A stretch of DNA of 9,023 nucleotides, taken from the NCBI GenBank assembly GCA_017548225.1, contig JAFYMV010000256.1, positions 1 through 9,023 of the forward strand. Direction: 5' to 3'. Below, one piece after another: positions 1 through 5,813 of this stretch (its first letter is position 1; the number at the start of each line of letters is the position of its first letter). The DNA is from Bacteroidaceae bacterium (GTDB taxonomy: Bacteria; Bacteroidota; Bacteroidia; Bacteroidales; Bacteroidaceae). The notes under the pieces are model-generated. The model searched no databases, was not told the origin of the DNA, and saw only the letters and a program-made list of their open reading frames with translations. The position numbers were made by a program, and so were the translations under genes.

Positions 1-171
1 CGCGGTAAGATATGTTCGCGCGAACAGATACTAAGCCGCGTGTGGAGCGACGAGGTGGTAGTGCTCGACCGCACCATTGATGTCAACATCACTCGACTGC
101 GCTCGAAGATTGGGGCGTATGGCTCATACATTGTCACACGCTCAGGATTTGGCTATGGCTTCCGTGACTAA
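1..171 (+). CDS. OmpR-family response regulator, C-terminal part (5' truncated)
   Basis: Frame 1 is open from the first base and gives 56 residues ending at TAA 169-171. The residues fit the end of an OmpR/PhoB winged-helix DNA-binding domain: SREQILSRVW is the start of the recognition-helix region, DRTIDVNITRLRSKI is the recognition helix, and IVTRSGFGYGF is the C-terminal beta-hairpin wing that usually reads RGxGYxF. The receiver domain with the phosphorylated Asp lies upstream of the window. It overlaps the downstream sensor kinase gene by 17 bases, so it is almost certainly that kinase's partner and acts as a transcription factor after phosphorylation. The target genes cannot be told from this fragment. 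Confidence 0.93.
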   Translation, partial: RGKICSREQILSRVWSDEVVVLDRTIDVNITRLRSKIGAYGSYIVTRSGFGYGFRD

Positions 172-1441
172 GAAATCATATCACAAGCAACTCTTTGCTA
201 TCCTCATAGCCTGCTTGTGGGCTATCATCCTGTGCTTCATCGGCTTCCAGTATGTGAGGGAAAAGCAGTATAAGACCCACTTTGTAAATGCTCAATTGCA
301 ACTCTACAACAGCCACTTGGTAGGTGTCATAGACGATGGCGAGACTTATGAGGAGTGCATCAATAGCCATGCACAGCCCTTCGAGGAGCTGCGCATATCG
401 GTCATCGACCTCTCGGGTACGGTGGTGTATGACAATATGCTGCCACTCGACTCGCTCAACAACCATCGAGGAAGGCCCGAAGTGGCGGAGGCTCTGCGTA
501 AGGGAACGGGACACCATATCGGAAGACAGTCGGCCAGCGATGGACGCGAATACTTCTACTCGGCCACACGAGGCGAGAAGTCTATCGTACGCACCGCCAT
601 ACCCTATACAACCACCTTACGCAGCCTGCTTGAGGCCGACTGGACATTCCTCATCGTGATGATATCCGTTAGCCTCGTGTTCAGCGTGTTGGCCTATTTC
701 ATTACTCAGCGCATTGGTAAGAGTTTTGAGCGTATCAATGAGATGGAGGCGGAGCAGGAGAAGACACGACTGAAGCGACAACTCACCAACAACATCAACC
801 ACGAACTGAAGACTCCCGTAGCATCGATGCAGGTGTGCCTCGAAACACTGCTATCGGGCATCAACCTCAGCGAAGAGAAGCGCCAAGAGCTCATTGAGCG
901 CTGCTATGCCAACACGGGCCGTCTGCGCCGATTGCTCGAAGAGGTGTCGCTCATCACACGCATGGAGGACGGCAGTCAGCTCATCGGTAAGGAGCCTGTG
1001 AACATCAACAGCATCATCCATGAGATTGATTGCGAACTGGCCATTATGCCTCGTGAAGAGCGCCTCACACTGCATGCCGATGTACCCGAACAGGTGGTGG
1101 TAGAGGGCAACCTCTCGCTCATTGGTTCCATCTTCCGCAACCTCACGGAGAATGCCATTGCCTACTCGGGCGGAAAGAACATCTACATCACTCTGCTTCA
1201 GAATAACGACCACCAATGCTGCATCCGCTTCGAAGACGATGGGTGTGGCGTAAAGGAAGACCAGCTCTCACGCCTCTTCGAGCGCTTCTACCGCGTAGAC
1301 AAAGGTCGCTCACGACAGATGGGTGGAACAGGGCTCGGCCTGGCCATCGTGAAGCACGCCGTACAGTTTCACGGAGGCAACATCATCGTAACCAACCGCC
1401 CCGTCGGTGGCTTGCGCTTCGATTTCTCACTGAAGAAATAA
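155..1441 (+). CDS. membrane sensor histidine kinase of a two-component system
   Basis: From ATG 155 the protein has 428 residues. It would sense an extracytoplasmic signal, autophosphorylate on His and pass the phosphate to the response regulator encoded just upstream. Visible parts, numbered from ATG 155, are transmembrane helix 1 (about 13-33), a periplasmic sensor region of about 130 residues, transmembrane helix 2 (about 163-183), and the HisKA motif NHELKTP with phosphoacceptor His216. The ATPase domain follows with its N box (NLTENA, 329-334), G1 box (DDGCGV, 361-366), F box (FERFYR, 375-380) and G2 box (GGTGLGL, 390-396). All catalytic boxes look intact. The frame is open back to a TTG at 77, but ATG 155 is preferred: AGGA lies 7 bases upstream, the overlap with the regulator gene is then only 17 bases, and few residues precede helix 1. 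GTG 164 is an alternative. The architecture resembles PhoR-like kinases of Bacteroidota, but the sensor region gives no ligand, so I assign no symbol. Confidence 0.93.
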   Translation: MASVTKKSYHKQLFAILIACLWAIILCFIGFQYVREKQYKTHFVNAQLQLYNSHLVGVIDDGETYEECINSHAQPFEELRISVIDLSGTVVYDNMLPLDSLNNHRGRPEVAEALRKGTGHHIGRQSASDGREYFYSATRGEKSIVRTAIPYTTTLRSLLEADWTFLIVMISVSLVFSVLAYFITQRIGKSFERINEMEAEQEKTRLKRQLTNNINHELKTPVASMQVCLETLLSGINLSEEKRQELIERCYANTGRLRRLLEEVSLITRMEDGSQLIGKEPVNINSIIHEIDCELAIMPREERLTLHADVPEQVVVEGNLSLIGSIFRNLTENAIAYSGGKNIYITLLQNNDHQCCIRFEDDGCGVKEDQLSRLFERFYRVDKGRSRQMGGTGLGLAIVKHAVQFHGGNIIVTNRPVGGLRFDFSLKK

Positions 1442-1450
1442 GAATACGAA

Positions 1451-1517
1451 ATTCCTATAAGCGACTCACGCCCGAACGACAAGGTACGGGCGTGAGTTGT
1501 ATTACATATATAGGAAT
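1451..1517. terminator. nested hairpin between convergent genes, probable bidirectional terminator
   Basis: The inner arms CTCACGCCCG (1465-1474) and CGGGCGTGAG (1487-1496) are perfect 10-base complements around a 12-base loop, and A1464/T1497 extends them. A second, outer pair of arms, ATTCCTATA (1451-1459) and TATAGGAAT (1509-1517), is also a perfect 9-base inverted repeat. The element lies between the kinase stop (1441) and the parC stop (1535), so it can serve both strands. Neither side has a strong T run (TTGTATT on the plus strand), which lowers certainty that it works as a classic intrinsic terminator. Confidence 0.6.
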
Positions 1518-1534
1518 ATCTGCACTATCGCGGG

Positions 1535-4216
1535 TTACTCCTCCTCTTCGAAGAGGTTGAGCTGCTCGGTGGTGGGCTCTTCGGGGGTATCGGCCTCTTC
1601 GGAGGCTTCGCTCTCGGGGGTGTCGGGCTCTTCGGGCTCGGGCTTGCGCGTGGGCTCCAGCTCTACGAAGTCGGCAACCTCGAAGTTGGTCACGCGCTTA
1701 CCGATGGCCTTGAAGCCTTTGATGAGGGCAAACTCCTCGGCATCGATGACGAGCGGCTCGCGGAAGCTGTCGCCACCACCGAAGTTGACTTGGATGAGCG
1801 GGTAGGTCTCGCAGGTGAGCAGGGCCATGCTGCTGTCCTTATGTTCGTCAACGAAGGTGTTCTTCTTGGGGGTGGCCTCCATGAGGAAGCGCTTGATGTA
1901 GTAGAAGCCCTTCTGTGAGGCATTCTTGACGATGGCGGTCCACACCTTGTCGGGGTTGTACTTCTCGATATAGAGGATATCGGGCTCGTAGTGGTTGTTG
2001 GCATCGAAGTCGGTGATGTAGAACTCGCCGTTCTTCAGTACGACAAGGATGCGGTCGTCGCTATGGAACTCGCCCAGGTACTCGCCATGTCCGTCAAAGT
2101 CGAGGCGCAGGATGTCGCGGTCAAACCATACCTTGCGGCCGCCGAGCGTAGAGGCACCGTGTGCCTTGAGGCCGATGCGCTGCACCTCGAGGCGGGTGAG
2201 CAGGTTGCCCATGGATGAGCGGCCCTTGATGCCTATCTCGCTGAAGTCTTTCTCGATGACGGTCTTGCGCAGGTTGGGCACGGGCTTGAGCTGCACCTTG
2301 ATGATCTCGGCCTCGCCATTGGGGTTGGCGGTGAAGTAGGCTACGCGTGAGCCGGGCTTGCCTTGGGTGAGGTTATACTCGCGGTCGCGGTTGGTGCCGG
2401 TGACGGCGAAGCGCTTGATGTAGTGGGGGCCGCCACGACCGTCGCGGTACACGACATTGTATATGGTGCGCTTGTCGTTCTTCTTATAGATGCCTACATG
2501 CATCACGCCAGGACCTACGAACATCTTCTCGGCTACGCGCACGACCTTGTAGCGGCCGTCCTTGTAGAAGAGGATGACATCGTCGATGGATGAGCAGTTG
2601 GATACGAACTCGTCTTTCTTGAGCGAGGTGCCGATGAAGCCCTCCTCGCGGTTGATGTAGAGCTTCTCGTTGGCCTCGATGACCTTGGCGGCCTCGATGT
2701 TCTCGAAGTTGCGCAGCTCGGTCTTGCGGGGGAAGGCGGCACCGTACTTGGTCTTGAGCATGGTAAACCAGCGGATGGTAACGCCTACCATATCGGCGAG
2801 CTCCTTGTCAATCTCCTCAATCTCGGCACGGATGCGGGCGATGAGCTCGTCGGCCTTGTCTTTGTTGAACTTGAGGATGCGGGCCATCTTGATCTCCATG
2901 AGGCGGAGGATATCGTCTTTGGTCACCTCGCGTACGAAGGTGGGGTAGTAGGGGGTGAGGCGCTCGTCGATGTGCTCACAGGCGGCATCCATCGTGGCTG
3001 CCTGCTCGAACTTCTTGTCCTTATATATGCGCTCCTCGATGAAGATCTTCTCCAATGAGGCGAAGTGCAGCTGCTCGAGCAGCTCTCCCTTGCGTATCTC
3101 CAGCTCCTGACGCAGCAGGGCCAGCGTGTTGTCTACCGACTTGCGCAGCACATGGCTCACGCCGAGGAAGTGGGGCTTGTTGTCGTCGATGACGCAGCAG
3201 TTGGGCGAGATGCTGATCTCGCAGTCGGTGAAGGCGTAGAGCGCATCGAGGGTCTTGTCTGACGATACGCCCGGTGCCAGGTGCACGAGGATCTCTACCT
3301 CGGCAGCGGTGTTGTCATCGACCTTGCGTATCTTGATCTTGCCCTTCTCGGCAGCCTTCAGGATAGACTCGATGAGGGTTGTGGTGGTCTTACCGTAGGG
3401 TATCTCGGTGATGGCCAATGTCTTGTTGTCGACCTTGTTGATGCGGGCACGCACGCGCACCGCTCCGCCACGCTCACCGTCGTTGTAGCGCGCCACATCG
3501 ATGAAGCCGCCTGTCTGGAAATCGGGGTAGAGCATAAACTCCTCGCCCTTGAGGTAGCTGATGGCGGCATCGCACAGCTCGTTGAAGTTGTGAGGGAGAA
3601 TCTTTGATGACAGACCTACGGCGATACCCTCGACACCCTGTGCCAAGAGCAAGGGAAACTTTACGGGTAGCGTGATGGGCTCTTTGTTGCGGCCGTCGTA
3701 CGAGAGCTTCCACTCCGTAGTCTTGGGGTTGAACACCACCTCGAGAGCGAATTTCGAGAGGCGTGCCTCAATGTAACGGGGCGCAGCGGCCGAGTCGCCC
3801 GTGAGGATGTTACCCCAGTTTCCCTGGCAGTCGATGAGCAGGTCCTTCTGTCCCAACTGTACCAAGGCATCGCCGATAGAGGCGTCGCCGTGAGGGTGGA
3901 ACTGCATGGTGTGTCCTACGATGTTGGCCACCTTGTTGTAGCGGCCATCGTCGAGGCGCTTCATCGAGTGCAGGATGCGGCGCTGTACGGGCTTGAAGCC
4001 GTCGTTGATATGGGGTACGGCACGCTCAAGGATTACATACGAGGCATAGTCCAAAAACCAGTTCTGGTACATGCCCGAGAGCAGGTACTTCACGGTATCT
4101 TCACCATTCTCATCCTTCACAGGGTGATAGTCGCTATGATGCGCACTGCTGCTTTCCTCGACATTATCCTCGATATTTTCTATCTCGTCAGCCTTGTTCA
4201 AATCTTCTTCGCTCAT
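1535..4216 (-). CDS. parC: DNA topoisomerase IV subunit A
   Basis: The 893-residue protein is the DNA-cleaving subunit of a type IIA topoisomerase, which with ParE unlinks replicated chromosomes. The breakage-reunion domain starts near residue 40. The catalytic Tyr is Y148 in APRYIEARL, and the quinolone-pocket segment is HPHGDASIGDAL (107-118). A long helical tower/coiled-coil region runs to about 490, followed by a C-terminal beta-pinwheel at about 505-850. It reads as ParC rather than GyrA because GyrA has HPHGDSxVYD and a QRRGGxG GyrA box. Neither is present here; a degenerate KGRSSMGNLLTR (664-675) sits in the pinwheel. Both ends are acidic: the N-terminal extension (1-40), and an E/P-rich tail (851-893) that ends in QLNLF followed by four Glu. 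The start is the first ATG after a well-formed promoter. No parE lies next to it. GyrA is the main alternative, and I consider it unlikely. Confidence 0.9.
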   Translation of the reverse strand: MSEEDLNKADEIENIEDNVEESSSAHHSDYHPVKDENGEDTVKYLLSGMYQNWFLDYASYVILERAVPHINDGFKPVQRRILHSMKRLDDGRYNKVANIVGHTMQFHPHGDASIGDALVQLGQKDLLIDCQGNWGNILTGDSAAAPRYIEARLSKFALEVVFNPKTTEWKLSYDGRNKEPITLPVKFPLLLAQGVEGIAVGLSSKILPHNFNELCDAAISYLKGEEFMLYPDFQTGGFIDVARYNDGERGGAVRVRARINKVDNKTLAITEIPYGKTTTTLIESILKAAEKGKIKIRKVDDNTAAEVEILVHLAPGVSSDKTLDALYAFTDCEISISPNCCVIDDNKPHFLGVSHVLRKSVDNTLALLRQELEIRKGELLEQLHFASLEKIFIEERIYKDKKFEQAATMDAACEHIDERLTPYYPTFVREVTKDDILRLMEIKMARILKFNKDKADELIARIRAEIEEIDKELADMVGVTIRWFTMLKTKYGAAFPRKTELRNFENIEAAKVIEANEKLYINREEGFIGTSLKKDEFVSNCSSIDDVILFYKDGRYKVVRVAEKMFVGPGVMHVGIYKKNDKRTIYNVVYRDGRGGPHYIKRFAVTGTNRDREYNLTQGKPGSRVAYFTANPNGEAEIIKVQLKPVPNLRKTVIEKDFSEIGIKGRSSMGNLLTRLEVQRIGLKAHGASTLGGRKVWFDRDILRLDFDGHGEYLGEFHSDDRILVVLKNGEFYITDFDANNHYEPDILYIEKYNPDKVWTAIVKNASQKGFYYIKRFLMEATPKKNTFVDEHKDSSMALLTCETYPLIQVNFGGGDSFREPLVIDAEEFALIKGFKAIGKRVTNFEVADFVELEPTRKPEPEEPDTPESEASEEADTPEEPTTEQLNLFEEEE

Positions 4217-4235
4217 AATAATATGGATTATACGA

Positions 4236-4267
4236 CAAAATTAGTGCAAGGCGAGAGAAAACGCAAA
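4236..4267 (-). promoter_or_regulatory. parC promoter
   Basis: Read on the minus strand, there is a TTTG -33 box (4264-4267), a 20-base spacer and a -7 box TAATTTTG (4236-4243), matching the Bacteroidota consensus TTTG/TAnnTTTG. Transcription would start near 4229-4232, giving a leader of only about 13-16 AT-rich bases before ATG 4216, with no Shine-Dalgarno sequence. The spacer ends in CTTGCAC directly against the -7 box. The same spacer end occurs in the purL promoter. Confidence 0.75.
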
Positions 4268-4320
4268 TTTATTTGCAGTTTTCCGAGCCGCAGCCTAATT
4301 TCAAGCTGCAAAAGCTGATT

Positions 4321-4430
4321 AAAATTAGTGCAAGCGACGCCTGAGTGAGCAAGAGTCAAGCAAAGCTTGAACTCTTTCAGCGAGCGAAAAGGAGGAAGAC
4401 GAAGTCAAGGCGAGAGAAATGCCAAATTTA
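4321..4430 (-). repeat. second copy of the parC promoter element, split by about 75 bases
   Basis: Read on the minus strand, TAAATTTGGCATTTCTCTCGC is present at 4410-4430; it matches the -33 half of the parC promoter at 18 of 21 positions. CTTGCACTAATTTT at 4321-4334 matches its -7 half at 14 of 14. In parC the halves adjoin; here 75 bases (4335-4409) separate them. CAAG occurs on both sides of the extra DNA (4331-4334 and 4406-4409), as expected for a 4-base target duplication. The insert has an internal inverted repeat (TCAAG, 4356-4360, and CTTGA, 4366-4370) but no clear terminal inverted repeats and no coding potential. The copy ends TAATTTTA, so its -7 box has lost the final G and is probably inactive. 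Confidence 0.55.
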
Positions 4431-4432
4431 TA

Positions 4433-4463
4433 TTAAGGCTCACACGAAATACGCAAAACACAC
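4433..4463. repeat. 31-base direct repeat, copy 1
   Basis: The 31 bases starting TTAAGGCTCACACG and ending AAAACACAC are identical to 4611-4641, 178 bases downstream. Copy 1 overlaps the 18-base tandem array; copy 2 does not expand into an array. Confidence 0.85.
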
Positions 4464-4486
4464 GAAATACGCAAAACACACGAAAT
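4441..4486. repeat. 18-base tandem repeat, about 2.5 copies
   Basis: The unit CACACGAAATACGCAAAA occurs at 4441-4458 and 4459-4476 with no differences. A partial third copy, CACACGAAAT, follows at 4477-4486. No gene overlaps it. The unit is also part of the longer repeat that returns at 4611-4641. Confidence 0.85.
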
Positions 4487-4499
4487 TTTTATTTTTAAC

Positions 4500-4586
4500 C
4501 ACGAACCTTTAGGTCGACACCCGCAGGGGCTGAAGTCAATGGACACGAACCTTTAGGTCGCCGCCCGTAGGGGCCAAAGGCAATAG
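4500..4586. repeat. 44-base tandem repeat, two copies, each with two small palindromes
   Basis: CACGAACCTTTAGGTCG occurs at 4500-4516 and 4544-4560, and similarity continues through CCCG(C/T)AGGGGC and AAG(T/G)CAAT. Each copy contains the palindrome ACCTTTAGGT and a CCCGnAGGGG hairpin. No start codon with a plausible reading frame uses it. Confidence 0.75.
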
Positions 4587-4607
4587 GCAAGTCGCTTCGC
4601 TCTTGCC
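4586..4607. repeat. GC-rich hairpin GGCAAG/CTTGCC
   Basis: The arms GGCAAG (4586-4591) and CTTGCC (4602-4607) enclose TCGCTTCGCT, which can itself pair GC/GC around TTC. ATTTTAA follows on the plus strand, so a weak terminator is possible, but no gene ends nearby on this strand. Confidence 0.5.
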
Positions 4608-4610
4608 ATT

Positions 4611-4641
4611 TTAAGGCTCACACGAAATACGCAAAACACAC
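4611..4641. repeat. 31-base direct repeat, copy 2
   Basis: This is an exact copy of 4433-4463. The DNA between the two copies holds the 44-base tandem repeat and a hairpin, so the whole 4433-4641 segment looks like a composite of a repeated unit rather than random intergenic DNA. Confidence 0.85.
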
Positions 4642-4646
4642 AAAAG

Positions 4647-4691
4647 AGCACACGCTGCGCTTGTGCTGCCTCCGGGATGAGGCTTTTCTTT
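4647..4691 (+). terminator. two adjacent hairpins and a T-rich tail, terminator-like with no gene upstream
   Basis: Hairpin one pairs AGCACA (4647-4652) with TGTGCT (4662-4667). Hairpin two pairs GCCTC (4668-4672) with GAGGC (4679-4683) and runs straight into TTTTCTTT (4684-4691), the form of an intrinsic terminator. The nearest plus-strand gene upstream ends at 1441, and parC runs the other way. It either ends an unannotated short RNA or is part of the repeat island. Confidence 0.5.
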
Positions 4692-4698
4692 GAGACAG

Positions 4699-4740
4699 AA
4701 GAACATAAGAACAGGTTGTACTTATGTAACTTATGTTCTT
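4699..4740. repeat. 11-base inverted repeat with three CTTATGT copies
   Basis: AAGAACATAAG (4699-4709) and CTTATGTTCTT (4730-4740) are perfect complements separated by 20 bases. CTTATGT occurs three times, at 4721, 4730 and 4738, so the single left arm could pair with more than one right arm. An A run (4746-4753) follows. No protein or RNA family is recognised. Confidence 0.7.
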
Positions 4741-4872
4741 ATGTCAAAAAAAACAAGTCGCCCGCATGTGCCACCTTCGGGGATAATAAGTTGCGAGCAA
4801 GGCGATGCAACAAGTTTGTGGATTTCGAGAGTTTCGTGTGAAGCAAAAAAGAAAAATCTGCGAGTTTATTCG

Positions 4873-4880
4873 TATCTTTG
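4873..4880 (+). promoter_or_regulatory. promoter -7 box of the C_GCAxxG_C_C gene
   Basis: TATCTTTG matches TAnnTTTG exactly. There is no TTTG at the expected -33 position (4849-4852 reads AAGA), so this half is weak. The start site would fall near 4887, about 17 bases before ATG 4904. This rules out the in-frame upstream ATG at 4805 as the gene's start. Confidence 0.65.
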
Positions 4881-4903
4881 CACGCAAAACAATAATTTTA
4901 GCT

Positions 4904-5359
4904 ATGGACAGTGAACAAAGAATACTCCGTGCCGTTGAACTCTTCAAGATGGGTTACAATTGCGCACAGTCAGTGACGGCAGCGTTTGCCGATGAATATG
5001 GATACACCGAGGAGCAGGCGCTGAAGATGTCGGCTTCGTTCGGCGGAGGTATAGGGCGTATGCGTGAGACATGCGGTGCCGCTTGCGGCATGTTCATTCT
5101 CGCTGGTCTTGAGACGGGCAGCGCCGACCCCAATGACCGCGAGGGAAAGGCGGCCAACTACGCCTTCGTGCAGGAGCTAGCCGAGGAGTTTCGCCGCGAG
5201 AACGGCTCGCTCATTTGTGCCGAACTGCTGGGATTGCGTGAGCGTAAACCACAGGAGCCCAATCCGGAAGCACGCACCGAGGCCTACTACGCCAAGCGTC
5301 CGTGTGCACAAATGGTGGAAACGGCGGCTCGAATATGGGCAAATAGGAAGAAAAAATAG
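4904..5359 (+). CDS. C_GCAxxG_C_C family putative redox protein
   Basis: The 151-residue protein has no signal peptide or membrane segment, so it is probably cytoplasmic. It matches the small C_GCAxxG_C_C family, which has four conserved Cys and a CGAxxG motif. The Cys are C20 (GYNCAQSV), C57 in CGAACG (57-62), C105 (ICAELLG) and C134 (RPCAQM); GGGIGRM precedes the CGAxxG motif as is usual in the family. There is one extra Cys, C61, inside CGAxxG. The family is thought to be redox-active or metal-binding because of these Cys, but no reaction is established and its partner cannot be seen here. The frame is open to an ATG at 4805, but the -7 box at 4873-4880 lies inside that extension, so ATG 4904 is the start. 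The gene stands alone with a strongly basic end (NRKKK). Family assignment is confident; function is not known. Confidence 0.88.
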   Translation: MDSEQRILRAVELFKMGYNCAQSVTAAFADEYGYTEEQALKMSASFGGGIGRMRETCGAACGMFILAGLETGSADPNDREGKAANYAFVQELAEEFRRENGSLICAELLGLRERKPQEPNPEARTEAYYAKRPCAQMVETAARIWANRKKK

Positions 5360-5391
5360 TAAAATAGGGCAAAAAAGTGAGAAAAATTAAC

Positions 5392-5419
5392 TAAAATTAT
5401 GTTGTATAACATAGTTTTA
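5392..5419. promoter_or_regulatory. 28-base palindrome, candidate operator next to the -7 box
   Basis: The left arm TAAAATTATGTT (5392-5403) and right arm AACATAGTTTTA (5408-5419) are complementary at 11 of 12 positions around GTAT. The palindrome ends one base before the -7 box at 5421 and covers the -33 and spacer region, where a bound dimer would block RNA polymerase. It could also form an AT-only hairpin ending the upstream gene, whose stop is at 5359, but only a short T stretch follows. Confidence 0.6.
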
Positions 5420-5420
5420 T

Positions 5421-5428
5421 TATCTTTG
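5421..5428 (+). promoter_or_regulatory. promoter -7 box of the winged-helix gene
   Basis: TATCTTTG is an exact TAnnTTTG match. No TTTG lies 20 bases upstream; the palindrome occupies that place. Transcription would start near 5435, giving a leader of about 56 bases that contains a four-codon ATG ATG AAG AAA TAA at 5444-5458. Confidence 0.7.
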
Positions 5429-5490
5429 CACCCGATTTTAGTGATGATGAAGAAATAAAAAGAAGTTTAACAATTAAAAATAGAAAGATT

Positions 5491-5691
5491 ATGTTGACAG
5501 AGAAAGCCGGTGCTAATGCAGGTCTCATTTGGAATGCACTTGACGGTAAGGAAGGTTTGACCTTCAAGGAAATTAAGAAGGAAACAAAGCAGAAGAAGGA
5601 TGATTTCCTCCTTGGCTTGGGTTGGTTGCTCCGTGAGGGCAAGATCGCTGCCGTTGAGGTAGAAGAGGATGTTGTTTACTCACTGAAGTAA
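5491..5691 (+). CDS. small winged helix-turn-helix protein (DUF2582-like)
   Basis: The 66-residue protein is almost entirely one winged-helix fold. Helix 1 is AGANAGLIWNALDG (6-19), the turn is LTFKEIKKETKQKKDDFLLGLGWLLREGK (23-51), and the beta-wing is IAAVEVEEDVVYSLK (52-66). The AGxIWxxL start and the GWLxREGKI core are what I associate with the DUF2582 winged-helix family of Bacteroidota. No ligand-binding or metal site is present. The length fits the family, so it is not truncated. ATG 5491 is preceded by the purine-rich AGAAAG, the only plausible ribosome site. It is a single gene with its own promoter and terminator. A palindrome against its promoter makes autoregulation possible, but that is inference; the DNA target and role are unknown. 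Confidence 0.87.
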   Translation: MLTEKAGANAGLIWNALDGKEGLTFKEIKKETKQKKDDFLLGLGWLLREGKIAAVEVEEDVVYSLK

Positions 5692-5710
5692 TCAAAAATC
5701 AATCAATACA

Positions 5711-5745
5711 AGAGGGGGTGTGCTGTTAGGCTCATCCCCTTTTTT
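5711..5745 (+). terminator. intrinsic terminator after the winged-helix gene
   Basis: GGGGGTG (5714-5720) pairs with CATCCCC (5733-5739), with one G-T pair and extension by AGA/TTT. A run of six T follows (5740-5745). It lies 20 bases after the stop at 5691 and has the best terminator form in the window. Confidence 0.85.
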
Positions 5746-5797
5746 GATATAGAAAAATAAAGTTGGCCGAAAACGGCGTTTATTTGTTCGTTTTTAT

Positions 5798-5805
5798 TAT
5801 CTTTG
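5798..5805 (+). promoter_or_regulatory. fbp promoter -7 box
   Basis: TATCTTTG is an exact TAnnTTTG match. The expected -33 position (5774-5777) reads CGGC and lies in a small GCCG-AAAA-CGGC hairpin (5766-5777). A TTTG at 5783-5786 is too close. The start site would be near 5812, leaving a leader of about 69 bases. Confidence 0.65.
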
Positions 5806-5813
5806 CGATAAAT

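Noticed and set aside
77..154. 26-residue N-terminal extension of the histidine kinase from TTG 77
   Set aside because: It would overlap the response regulator gene by about 95 bases and adds residues with no family match before the first membrane helix.
1535..4216. Reading the topoisomerase gene as gyrA
   Set aside because: The GyrA box and the HPHGDSxVYD pocket are absent; HPHGDASIGDAL and the acidic tail fit ParC of Bacteroidota.
3890..4318. 142-codon plus-strand frame antisense to the start of parC
   Set aside because: It covers the conserved ParC N-terminus and then repeat DNA; the residues show no domain and it has no promoter.
4805..4903. 33-residue N-terminal extension of the C_GCAxxG_C_C protein
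   Set aside because: The TATCTTTG promoter box lies inside it, and the family start matches MDSEQRILRAVELF at 4904.
4217..4903. CRISPR array or insertion sequence in the repeat island
   Set aside because: The repeats are unequal in length, lack unique spacers of constant size, and no transposase or Cas gene is present.
4690..4914. 74-codon plus-strand frame in the repeat island
   Set aside because: It crosses the inverted repeat and the next gene's promoter, and its residues look like translated repeats.
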